From Desulfurococcales archaeon (GTDB lineage Archaea; Thermoproteota; Thermoprotei_A; Sulfolobales; Desulfurococcaceae), in NCBI GenBank assembly GCA_027064845.1, contig JAMOPC010000448.1, positions 1 to 7,214 of the forward strand: 7,214 nucleotides of DNA, read 5' to 3'. Below, piece by piece: positions 1 through 4,777 of this stretch. Position 1 is the stretch's first letter, and each line of letters opens with the position of its first letter. Under the pieces are notes generated by a model. That model was not told the origin of the DNA. It worked only from the letters and a program-made list of their open reading frames with translations, and searched no databases. A program made the translations under genes and the position numbers.

Positions 1-251
1 TGGCAGACCTAGAGGTTAGAGGAATAAGAGACCCAGTAGAAATAGCCAAGATACTTACAAACAACACAAACGTATACGTAAACATAGTAGTGTTTCCGGG
101 AACAACAGAACCCGGACCAATAAGTCTAGAAGCATGTAGGGAGAAAATAGAGGACTTCATAACAATACCATATACAAAGCTAAAACTAACATCAAACGTG
201 AAACAGTTATCAGAGCAAATACAACAAATAATAAGTTATGGGGTGATGTGA
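1..251 (+). CDS. 3' end of an unrecognised gene (partial, 82 C-terminal residues)
   Basis: The frame is open from position 3 (first full codon GCA) to the TGA at 249-251; the start lies outside the window. The visible 82 residues begin ADLEVRGIRDPVEIAK and end IISYGVM. The first part looks alternating and beta-like (VYVNIVVFPGT), followed by a more helical, charged part (LEACREKIEDF) and a Gln-rich tail (SEQIQQII). I do not recognise a family. Codon use (ATA, ACA, AAC, AGA) matches the next genes, and only one base separates its stop from the ATG of the next gene. The next gene's ribosome site lies inside its last codons, so the two are probably cotranscribed and translationally coupled. A structural or assembly role is suggested only by position. 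The reading frame itself is secure; the function is unknown. Confidence 0.75.
   Translation, partial: ADLEVRGIRDPVEIAKILTNNTNVYVNIVVFPGTTEPGPISLEACREKIEDFITIPYTKLKLTSNVKQLSEQIQQIISYGVM
242..247 (+). promoter_or_regulatory. Ribosome binding site GGTGAT
   Basis: GGTGAT matches the archaeal anti-Shine-Dalgarno core and lies 5 bases before the ATG at 253. It sits inside the last codons of the preceding gene, which implies coupled translation of the two. Confidence 0.75.
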
Positions 252-252
252 A

Positions 253-618
253 ATGGCAAGAGGACAGATACTCACATTATACGGCTCTGGTACTGGAGTA
301 ATAAACCTTATAAACGAGTTCTTCTCTACAGCGGTGAACCAGATAGCGGTAGGAAAGGGTAATGAGGTAAAGCTATGGAGCATAGAGGTAAATGGATCAG
401 ATCCTGTACAGATACAGGTAACCGATGACTATACGGCTGGTTCTCCTACATGGACTACAATACTTGAAATACCCGGAAACAGTACGGTAGAGTATAAGAA
501 ACCAGTAAAGATACTCATTGGTAGAACCGGTAAAGAAGCATTTAGAGTAAACGTTAATGGAACTAACGGTTCTGCTGTAACAATTAATATAGAGGTAGAG
601 CCTGTAAGCGATCAATAA
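253..618 (+). CDS. 121-aa beta-rich protein, candidate virion structural protein
   Basis: The ATG at 253 follows a near-ideal GGTGAT box. The protein has no signal peptide or membrane segment and no cysteine. A short helical N-terminus (about residues 15-30, GVINLINEFFSTAVNQ) leads into alternating strands: VKLWSIEV (39-46), PVQIQVTD (51-58), WTTILEIPGNSTVEY (67-81), VKILIGR (85-91), AFRVNVN (96-102) and VTINIEVE (109-116). This is the layout of a compact beta-sandwich, as in many viral capsid, decoration or tail proteins, but no family is recognisable by eye. A strong 9-bp hairpin with a T tract follows immediately. A strong start site plus a transcript end behind the gene fits a protein needed in more copies than the genes downstream. 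The PGNS turn recurs in the 544-aa protein at 5058-6692. The structural role is inferred from fold and neighbours. Confidence 0.85.
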   Translation: MARGQILTLYGSGTGVINLINEFFSTAVNQIAVGKGNEVKLWSIEVNGSDPVQIQVTDDYTAGSPTWTTILEIPGNSTVEYKKPVKILIGRTGKEAFRVNVNGTNGSAVTINIEVEPVSDQ

Positions 619-627
619 GTAAATAAT

Positions 628-652
628 AATATTGTTTTTTAACAATATTTTT
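628..652 (+). terminator. 9-bp hairpin with T tract (terminator or attenuator)
   Basis: The arms AATATTGTT (628-636) and AACAATATT (641-649) are perfect reverse complements around a TTTT loop, and TTT C TTT follows. The hairpin begins 9 bases after the stop of the 121-aa gene and ends 18 bases before the TTG start of the next. Archaeal termination relies mainly on U tracts, and the T6 run at 635-640 plus the trailing Ts would supply them. It may end part of the transcripts, acting as an attenuator, or protect a processed 3' end. No new TATA-like promoter is obvious behind it, which favours partial read-through. Confidence 0.55.
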
Positions 653-656
653 CTTT

Positions 657-660
657 GGTG
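657..660 (+). promoter_or_regulatory. Ribosome binding site GGTG that sets a TTG start
   Basis: GGTG lies 7 bases before the TTG at 668-670. The alternative in-frame TTG at 632 lies inside the hairpin stem and has no ribosome site, so 668 is the better start. Confidence 0.55.
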
Positions 661-667
661 TAAGACA

Positions 668-1246
668 TTGGCTACTGAGAAGCATGTTTCTGGAAAAGAA
701 GTAATAGAGCTGTACAAGCCTGATAGAAGCATAACTGATAGAATGACAAGCATAGATAACAACATATACGCAATAGCAAAGATACTGATAAGAATACTAG
801 GGGTTCTTGAAGGAAAACAAGTAACAACACCTACAACACCAGCACCACAAATACCAGATATAGAGCCGTTGATAAGACAGCTTGTAGAAGCTATAAGAGA
901 GCTTAGAGAAGTCATAACAAATATACAGCAACCAATAACATCACTAACAACCGTAAAAACAATACCAGCAGACATGATAAGAATAGCAAAGACAAAATAC
1001 ATAGTAAAACCGACAGAATGGGAGGAACACCTTCTAAGAGAAAAAACAGACTATGTACTAATAACAGTATTTGATGACAACATATTCTTCGATGTAGAAC
1101 CAATTAATAACAAGTCACAATTATTCCCAGCGGGTAGCGTGATAGAGTGGTATAGGAATCCAAAGTATAATAAAATATATCTACAGTCAGAGTCTAAGAA
1201 CGCTAGAGTATATATAACAGAGTGGAGTATGAGGGTGAAAACATGA
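668..1246 (+). CDS. 192-aa protein: helical N-terminal half, beta-rich C-terminal domain; probable virion component
   Basis: The start is taken as TTG 668, after GGTG at 657-660, giving MATEKHVSGK. Residues about 19-50 are helix-prone (SITDRMTSIDNNIYAIAKILIR, shown here in part: NNIYAIAKILIRILGVLEGK). A Thr/Pro linker follows (53-65, TTPTTPAPQIPD), then a second amphipathic helix (66-92, PLIRQLVEAIRELREVI) with heptad-like spacing that suggests an oligomerising coiled coil. The C-terminal part (about 105-192) is beta-rich, with YVLITVF, FFDVEPI, SVIEWYR, KIYLQSE and ARVYITEW strands and a PAG turn. A stalk plus beta head is typical of small viral spike or fibre subunits, but no family is recognised. 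Its TGA overlaps the next ATG (ATGA), so translation is coupled. The TTG start and the upstream hairpin should lower its output relative to the 121-aa gene. Confidence 0.85.
   Translation: MATEKHVSGKEVIELYKPDRSITDRMTSIDNNIYAIAKILIRILGVLEGKQVTTPTTPAPQIPDIEPLIRQLVEAIRELREVITNIQQPITSLTTVKTIPADMIRIAKTKYIVKPTEWEEHLLREKTDYVLITVFDDNIFFDVEPINNKSQLFPAGSVIEWYRNPKYNKIYLQSESKNARVYITEWSMRVKT
1234..1238 (+). promoter_or_regulatory. Ribosome binding site GGTGA that sets the start at 1243
   Basis: GGTGA lies 4 bases before the ATG at 1243. It favours that start over an in-frame GTG at 1222, which has no upstream site. Confidence 0.65.
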
Positions 1247-1554
1247 CAATACACATAGTACCCGGAATAGGCACACAATTAGCAACACCAAGTACTGGTA
1301 ACACTAAACAATATACCGTTGGAACAACCAGTATAAAGCTAGACAATATAAGCACGAAAACCGTGACAATAAAAGCAGATGATGATAACTCTGGAAACGT
1401 ATATATATGTATAAACAAAGACCCATGCACAACAGATACGGGATTCAGACTAAAAGCCGGACAAGGAATAAGCATAGACATAGACAACCTATCAAAAATA
1501 ACAACAATAGCAGACGTAGACAACCAAAAAATACATGTAATGTGGGTGAAATAA
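1243..1554 (+). CDS. 103-aa beta-rich protein, candidate virion decoration or tail protein
   Basis: The ATG at 1243 overlaps the previous stop by ATGA and has GGTGA upstream. The protein has no signal peptide or membrane helix. After a Gly/Thr-rich N-terminus it runs through short strands: KQYTVG (22-27), SIKLDN (30-35), KTVTIKAD (39-46), NVYICINK (52-59), a GFRLKAGQGISIDI segment (67-80) and KIHVMWV (96-102). The pattern 'strand, Gly-rich turn, Leu-Lys-Ala-Gly, Ile-x-Ile, closing strand' is common in small phage and viral head-decoration or tail-tip beta-sandwiches; this is a resemblance, not an identified family. Cys56 and Cys62 are close enough for a disulfide, plausible in a hyperthermophile. 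The next gene's ribosome site lies in its last codons, so it is part of the same operon. Confidence 0.85.
   Translation: MTIHIVPGIGTQLATPSTGNTKQYTVGTTSIKLDNISTKTVTIKADDDNSGNVYICINKDPCTTDTGFRLKAGQGISIDIDNLSKITTIADVDNQKIHVMWVK
1545..1549 (+). promoter_or_regulatory. Ribosome binding site GGTGA of the 49-aa ORF
   Basis: GGTGA lies 6 bases before the ATG at 1556, inside the final codons of the preceding gene. A well-placed site argues that this very short ORF is translated. Confidence 0.6.
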
Positions 1555-1555
1555 A

Positions 1556-1705
1556 ATGAAATTTATTAGAAAAGGATTTTTTAAAATAACAACACTATCT
1601 AATATATATAGAAAATGCGAATTCCTAGACTTTAATCCAAAAGTAACTGGATCAATAGAACCTCCACCAATGAATCTCATATTTAAAGAAGAGTGGTCGT
1701 CTTAG
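1556..1705 (+). CDS. 49-aa ORF: standalone copy of the propeller protein's N-terminal segment
   Basis: The ATG at 1556 comes one base after the previous TAA and 6 bases after GGTGA; the TAG is at 1703-1705. The product starts MKFIRKGFFKITTL, carries CEFLDF at residues 21-26, then SIEPPP (33-38), and ends FKEEWSS. It aligns almost without gaps to the first 45 residues of the propeller protein at 3086, which has MRYSIRN at its start, LEYIDF at 22-27 and SIPP at 31-34. This similarity is seen in the sequence. That the segment anchors a fibre to the virion is inference. Its stop overlaps the GGTGAT box of the next gene (TAGGTGAT), so the two products are probably made in a fixed ratio. It could also be a decayed remnant of a longer fibre gene, but its intact start site and frame argue for a real gene. 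Confidence 0.65.
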   Translation: MKFIRKGFFKITTLSNIYRKCEFLDFNPKVTGSIEPPPMNLIFKEEWSS

Positions 1706-1710
1706 GTGAT
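1705..1710 (+). promoter_or_regulatory. Ribosome binding site GGTGAT overlapping the previous stop codon
   Basis: The G of the TAG stop at 1703-1705 is the first base of GGTGAT, 3 bases before the ATG at 1714. It favours this start over the in-frame GTG at 1693, and it couples translation to the 49-aa ORF. Confidence 0.65.
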
Positions 1711-1713
1711 ATA

Positions 1714-2553
1714 ATGGTTGAATGGATAGAGAAATATATTGAACGTAGACTAGAAGAGTATAACAAAGAATTATATCTACTAGAAAAGAAGCTCTCAGAA
1801 TATATTGGATTAAAAAACGAGGAGAAAATAAAGATTGAGGAAAGTTACTACAAGTTCCTAAAAAAACTAAAACTAATAGGATTCGAACACTATGGTATTG
1901 GCATTATTAAACCATATAGAAAACAAGTAATTTACATAAATGGAGAAACAATATATACAAATAAAATAATTATGCCTGAGCTAATAAGTGACTGGGATAT
2001 AAACTCTACAAGTTATGAGCTAGATACTACAGATTATATATCTCCACCATCTTCACTAAAACTGGTTATGTCTCCTTCCGGAAGATCAATAGCATTATGT
2101 AAATATTTGGGGACAACAAATATAGTTCAGGGAAGAATAGTTACATGGGGAAAAAATACCATTTATGGTGAATTACACTTCTTTTTTAGAAATCAGAGTC
2201 CAGTTGGAACAGCATCATATTCTACTGGATATTATTTAAAAATAATATATGGAACAAGAAACACACGGTTGTATCTAGATGATAATGTTGTTGCAAGTAC
2301 TACTTCAAACTACTGGTGGGAAATTGATTGGACACATTATAGGATAACATGGTGGAACTGTCCAAAAGGCTTATGTGTTAGGGTGGAAATAGAATCTGAT
2401 GGTAAATGGGTTATTGCGTGTGATGATTTATGTGATCCATCAAACAAATATGTCAATTCATCAATAAATAGAGTTGGTATTGGTGGTCTAAATGGTCATT
2501 ATTCATATACACAAATCATAAAATTTGATGATACTGAGATATGGTCAGCATAA
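1714..2553 (+). CDS. 279-aa coiled-coil plus LamG/lectin-like jelly-roll protein, candidate receptor-binding fibre
   Basis: The ATG at 1714 follows GGTGAT. Residues 1-55 are strongly helical and charged (for example IEKYIERRLEEYNKEL and LYLLEKKLSEYI) with heptad-like hydrophobic spacing, suggesting a trimeric or dimeric stalk. A linker with a strand pair follows (70-90). Residues about 92-279 have the layout of a concanavalin/LamG-type beta-sandwich: a Trp-Asp opening, SSLKLVMS (113-120), GRIVTWGK (140-147), ELHFFFR (153-159), YYLKIIYG (173-180), RLYLDD (185-190), YRITWW (209-214), VRVEIES (222-228), then RVGIGGL and a closing FDDTEIWSA. The closing strand with paired acidic residues is typical of carbohydrate-binding jelly rolls. 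CX4C (216-221) and CX3C (236-240) may form disulfides. No signal peptide is seen. Sugar binding on the host surface is inferred. It meets the minus-strand gene at 2554 with no gap. Confidence 0.88.
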   Translation: MVEWIEKYIERRLEEYNKELYLLEKKLSEYIGLKNEEKIKIEESYYKFLKKLKLIGFEHYGIGIIKPYRKQVIYINGETIYTNKIIMPELISDWDINSTSYELDTTDYISPPSSLKLVMSPSGRSIALCKYLGTTNIVQGRIVTWGKNTIYGELHFFFRNQSPVGTASYSTGYYLKIIYGTRNTRLYLDDNVVASTTSNYWWEIDWTHYRITWWNCPKGLCVRVEIESDGKWVIACDDLCDPSNKYVNSSINRVGIGGLNGHYSYTQIIKFDDTEIWSA

Positions 2554-2910
2554 TCATTTATATGTATGTTTAATTATGTGAGATATATTATTTATGAATG
2601 TTATTATGTTTATTAATAAGTTTGTATAACCAGATAATAGTATTATTTTTGATACATAATCCTCATTAAACCCCATTCTTAGAAGCAATTCTTTTATAGT
2701 ATGGATTACTAGTGCAAGTGTTATTACTGAACCAGTCTTCATTACAATAGCTCCGGCATATGGTCCTAGTTTCTCCATTAAATACTTGCCTATCGGGTTA
2801 GCCTCGTATAACCCCATATTTATTGCTTCTATTGTTGAAACAGCGTCTAATGCATTTGAAAATACTATCATAGCCATTGATTTTTTATATGCTTCATCTA
2901 TCCTATCCAT
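2554..2910 (-). CDS. 118-aa DUF5658-like integral membrane protein
   Basis: On the minus strand, the ATG at 2910-2908 has GGTGAT (complement of 2916-2921) 5 bases upstream. The sequence carries the family-like signature NALDAVST (19-26) in a first hydrophobic segment, then LYEANPIGKYL (34-44) with the Glu-x-Asn-Pro motif, and MKTG (57-60) opening a second membrane helix (about 55-75). A third hydrophobic segment covers about 86-107. The Asp in helix one, the ENP-type loop and the Lys at the next helix are what I associate with DUF5658 membrane proteins, common in archaea and bacteria and of unknown function. Length fits. It is transcribed divergently from the propeller gene and runs tail-to-tail into the lectin-like gene with no spacer and no T tract, so the two transcripts probably overlap at their 3' ends. 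The role here is unknown. Confidence 0.85.
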   Translation of the reverse strand: MDRIDEAYKKSMAMIVFSNALDAVSTIEAINMGLYEANPIGKYLMEKLGPYAGAIVMKTGSVITLALVIHTIKELLLRMGFNEDYVSKIILLSGYTNLLINIITFINNISHIIKHTYK

Positions 2911-2915
2911 TGATA

Positions 2916-2921
2916 ATCACC
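2916..2921 (-). promoter_or_regulatory. Ribosome binding site GGTGAT (minus strand)
   Basis: The plus strand reads ATCACC, so GGTGAT lies on the minus strand 5 bases before the ATG of the DUF5658-like gene. Confidence 0.7.
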
Positions 2922-2928
2922 AATATGT

Positions 2929-2964
2929 TATATAGTTGTAATGGATATTATTTTAAACTATATA
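2929..2964. repeat. 9-bp inverted repeat in the divergent promoter region, possible operator
   Basis: TATATAGTT (2929-2937) and AACTATATA (2956-2964) are perfect reverse complements 18 bases apart. The right arm abuts the candidate TATA box of the minus-strand gene, and the left arm lies near its predicted transcript start, a layout that suits a dimeric repressor site. The low complexity makes this tentative. Confidence 0.3.
2948..2957 (-). promoter_or_regulatory. Candidate TATA box of the DUF5658-like gene
   Basis: On the minus strand this reads TTTAAAATAA, a good archaeal TATA-like element. About 26 bases downstream puts the transcript start near 2926, leaving a short leader that still includes the GGTGAT site. 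The region is AT-rich throughout, so chance matches are common. Confidence 0.35.
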
Positions 2965-3051
2965 GGTTGAACTAACAATAATAAAATATCTATAAAGATT
3001 TATGATTTATGTTGTATTATCCATGAAATATTATATCACAAACAATAATTG

Positions 3052-3060
3052 TATAAAATT
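3052..3060 (+). promoter_or_regulatory. Candidate TATA box of the propeller gene
   Basis: TATAAAATT lies about 30 bases before the ATG at 3086, which predicts a transcript start around 3080 and an almost leaderless mRNA. This fits the lack of a normal GGTGA site before this gene, the only complete gene on the plus strand without one. Several other AT runs nearby could serve instead. Confidence 0.35.
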
Positions 3061-3085
3061 ATAATTATATAATTGGTTGAGTGAG

Positions 3086-4309
3086 ATGAGGTATAGTATA
3101 AGGAATGAATATAGATCACGTATAGTTACGAGAAAATATATTCATAGGCTAGAATACATAGACTTCAGAATATCATCTATTCCGCCAACACCACCAACAG
3201 CGTTTCCTTGGTATGACCCATTCCACGACGAGGGATCTACTAACCAAGCTTCTCAGGAGAACATGATAGTTGGAGGAAACCCATTAAAATGCTTAGATGT
3301 TGATACGCTGAATATTTTATGGGTTGGTGATTCAAACTGGTCAAATCCACCAGTATCTGATGGAGAATATATTTATACAATAGGCTATAATTCAAATAAT
3401 AAAATGGCTACATTAGACCTATATGATTACGATGGTAATAAAATAGTGAGCTACGACATTGAGTCATTTTCATACAGTACCGTATACAGATTAATATTAA
3501 CTTATAATAGAGTTATATTTGTAGGTAATAAAATATACTTTATTGATAGAGAGACTTTGGTAAACCAGTTAAACATAGTTAAAGAACTTGATAAAAGTAA
3601 TTATGAAAATATAATATTATCTGATCTAGATTATATTTATATATTAAAAAGCGGTTATCCTAAGGAGATATATAAGCTGGATGAAGATGGAAATATTGTT
3701 ATACAAAGCACGGGTGCTACATCAGACTATGAAGATGTGCATGGAATTGCCATAAATGATAACAAAATATTTTATGATAGAACCCTAACTGAAGAAAGTA
3801 TTCATATTTGTAGCCTAGATAAAAATACTTTAGAAAGTTTTGGATGCGTTAATTTAAACAAAACACCTGAAATGGTCGATCATATTGCATACTATAATGC
3901 ACATATATATGTATCATATCGCAACTATATATCTGATAACGTGTTAGAATTTCGCCTATGTAAAATAAATGCTTCTGATATGAGTATTGAATGGGATATT
4001 GTTTTAATAGATCCCATAGTAGTTATAACTCAATTCCCCAATCTAGCTATCGGTAAAGATGAGACGATATATTATAATACAGATGAAAAAACATTTGCAA
4101 TCAATCCGGATGGCAGTATAAAATGGAAAAAGAGCTTGGGAGAAAATTTGTATCCGGCTAGTTATCCTGTAATAACTCCAAGCAACAAACTAATCGTTAT
4201 GGCATGTAATCAACAACACAGCGAATGCCAAATAATGGTACTAGATGCAGATACTGGAAACATTATTACATCATCAGCAAACGCTATGGGCAATTTTATA
4301 GTTATATAA
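3086..4309 (+). CDS. 407-aa beta-propeller (PQQ/WD-like repeat) protein, candidate host-recognition protein
   Basis: The ATG at 3086 is preferred over a TTG at 3077 because the product then aligns in register with the 49-aa ORF. Residues 1-45 are the shared segment (MRYSIRN, LEYIDF, SIPPTPPT, PWYDPF). From about 62 to the end the protein is a series of four-strand units of the form 'hydrophobic strand, turn, x-LD-x-DGN/DADTGN, strand, W', as in PQQ-type propellers: LKCLDVDTLNILW (68-79), YDYDGNKI (113-120), YKLDEDGNIV (196-205), CSLDKNTLES (242-251), INPDGSIKW (339-347) and VLDADTGNII (385-394). I count roughly seven or eight units, enough for one closed ring. No signal peptide or membrane helix is seen. 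Propellers usually bind protein or sugar ligands, so a receptor-binding role is inferred. It is flanked on both sides by minus-strand genes. Confidence 0.88.
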   Translation: MRYSIRNEYRSRIVTRKYIHRLEYIDFRISSIPPTPPTAFPWYDPFHDEGSTNQASQENMIVGGNPLKCLDVDTLNILWVGDSNWSNPPVSDGEYIYTIGYNSNNKMATLDLYDYDGNKIVSYDIESFSYSTVYRLILTYNRVIFVGNKIYFIDRETLVNQLNIVKELDKSNYENIILSDLDYIYILKSGYPKEIYKLDEDGNIVIQSTGATSDYEDVHGIAINDNKIFYDRTLTEESIHICSLDKNTLESFGCVNLNKTPEMVDHIAYYNAHIYVSYRNYISDNVLEFRLCKINASDMSIEWDIVLIDPIVVITQFPNLAIGKDETIYYNTDEKTFAINPDGSIKWKKSLGENLYPASYPVITPSNKLIVMACNQQHSECQIMVLDADTGNIITSSANAMGNFIVI

Positions 4310-4312
4310 TAA

Positions 4313-4349
4313 TGGTAAAAAATATATTAATGAATAAAATATTTTACCA
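4313..4349. terminator. 8-bp hairpin between convergent gene ends, possible two-way terminator
   Basis: TGGTAAAA (4313-4320) and TTTTACCA (4342-4349) are perfectly complementary around a 21-base AT-rich loop. The element fills the gap between the propeller stop (4309) and the Ig-like gene's stop (4344-4346). Reading leftward, the A6 run at 4317-4322 gives a T6 tract after the Ig-like gene, the usual archaeal termination signal. The plus direction has only a TTTT. Confidence 0.4.
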
Positions 4350-4688
4350 ACTGTATTGTTTTTCTACTATATCTGTGTCTATTTGTACGTTGTATGTTCC
4401 TTCTTTTGCAAATGATAGTGAGAAATCGTTGTCTATGTAGTCTGTTCCGGGTATTAGTTGTGTGTAGAATGTCTTTGTAGGGGTATTGTTTACTAGTACT
4501 GTTATTTTTACTTGATACTTGTTTGCTTGTTCGTTTGTTATTGATTTGTTGAAGTGTATGATGTATTCTAAACTAACTGTTTCACCTACATATACACTTG
4601 TCTTATTTGCTGTAAGGCTTACACCTGTTATTGATGGCTTCTCGGCTTTCGGTAATACATTTATTGTAACCGTGTTTGATTTAACCAT
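4344..4688 (-). CDS. 114-aa single-domain Ig-like beta-sandwich protein
   Basis: On the minus strand the ATG at 4688-4686 follows GGTGA (complement of 4694-4698) by 5 bases. The in-frame TTG at 4700 overlaps that site and is less likely. The protein begins NTVTINVLPKAEKPSI and proceeds TSVYVGETVSLEYIIHF (30-46), YQVKITVLVN (58-67), FYTQLIPGTDY (74-84), FSLSFAKEGTYNVQIDTD (89-106). The 'VGETVSLEY ... EGTYNVQI' framework is typical of Ig-fold or CARDB-like extracellular modules. The opening TVTINV strand looks like the last strand of a preceding Ig repeat, so the gene may derive from a multi-domain protein. A similar 'EGTY' strand and 'YTITVGG' linker occur in the 544-aa protein at 5058-6692. 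No signal peptide or membrane anchor is seen. Function unknown; a virion surface or adhesion module is the best guess. Confidence 0.82.
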   Translation of the reverse strand: MVKSNTVTINVLPKAEKPSITGVSLTANKTSVYVGETVSLEYIIHFNKSITNEQANKYQVKITVLVNNTPTKTFYTQLIPGTDYIDNDFSLSFAKEGTYNVQIDTDIVEKQYSW

Positions 4689-4693
4689 AGTTT

Positions 4694-4698
4694 TCACC
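4694..4698 (-). promoter_or_regulatory. Ribosome binding site GGTGA (minus strand) that sets the start at 4688
   Basis: The plus strand TCACC gives GGTGA on the minus strand, 5 bases before the ATG at 4688. It lies inside the alternative longer reading that starts at TTG 4700, which makes that start unlikely. Confidence 0.65.
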
Positions 4699-4722
4699 AA
4701 TTAATAAGTATTCTATGATATA

Positions 4723-4739
4723 CTTTATTTTTATCTAAA
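4723..4739 (-). promoter_or_regulatory. Candidate TATA box of the Ig-like gene
   Basis: On the minus strand this reads TTTAGATAAAAATAAAG, with ATAAAAATA as the core. A start about 26 bases downstream would fall near 4704, just before the GGTGA site. The opposite gene at 4778 must also be transcribed from this 89-base divergent gap, but I see no clear box for it. Confidence 0.28.
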
Positions 4740-4767
4740 CATTAATCATTTAACTAGACGACGTGTT

Positions 4768-4773
4768 GGTGAT
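4768..4773 (+). promoter_or_regulatory. Ribosome binding site GGTGAT that sets the start at 4778
   Basis: GGTGAT lies 4 bases before the ATG at 4778. It overlaps the would-be codons of a longer reading from GTG 4763, which is therefore rejected. Confidence 0.7.
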
Positions 4774-4777
4774 AGAC

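Noticed and set aside
632..667. Longer N-terminus of the 192-aa protein from TTG 632
   Set aside because: The start codon is inside the hairpin stem, has no ribosome site, and would add a Phe/Asn-rich tail encoded by the terminator itself.
397..1002. A 201-codon open frame on the minus strand
   Set aside because: It lies opposite two well-supported genes with good ribosome sites. Its Leu/Ile/Ser/Tyr-rich product is what the complement of ATA- and ACA-rich codons yields, and there is no GGTGA before its start.
1556..1713. Reading the 49-aa ORF as the frameshifted front part of the lectin-like gene
   Set aside because: The downstream gene has its own GGTGAT and ATG and begins with a self-contained coiled coil. 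The overlap of the stop with the ribosome site looks like an ordinary coupled gene junction. An ancient split cannot be excluded.
4225..4440. A 71-codon plus-strand open frame running across the propeller and Ig-like gene ends
   Set aside because: It overlaps the end of the propeller gene and lies opposite the Ig-like gene, crosses the hairpin, has no ribosome site, and has a composition unlike a folded protein.
4519..4704. A 61-codon plus-strand open frame opposite the Ig-like gene
   Set aside because: The minus frame has a proper GGTGA/ATG start and an Ig-like pattern; this frame has neither.
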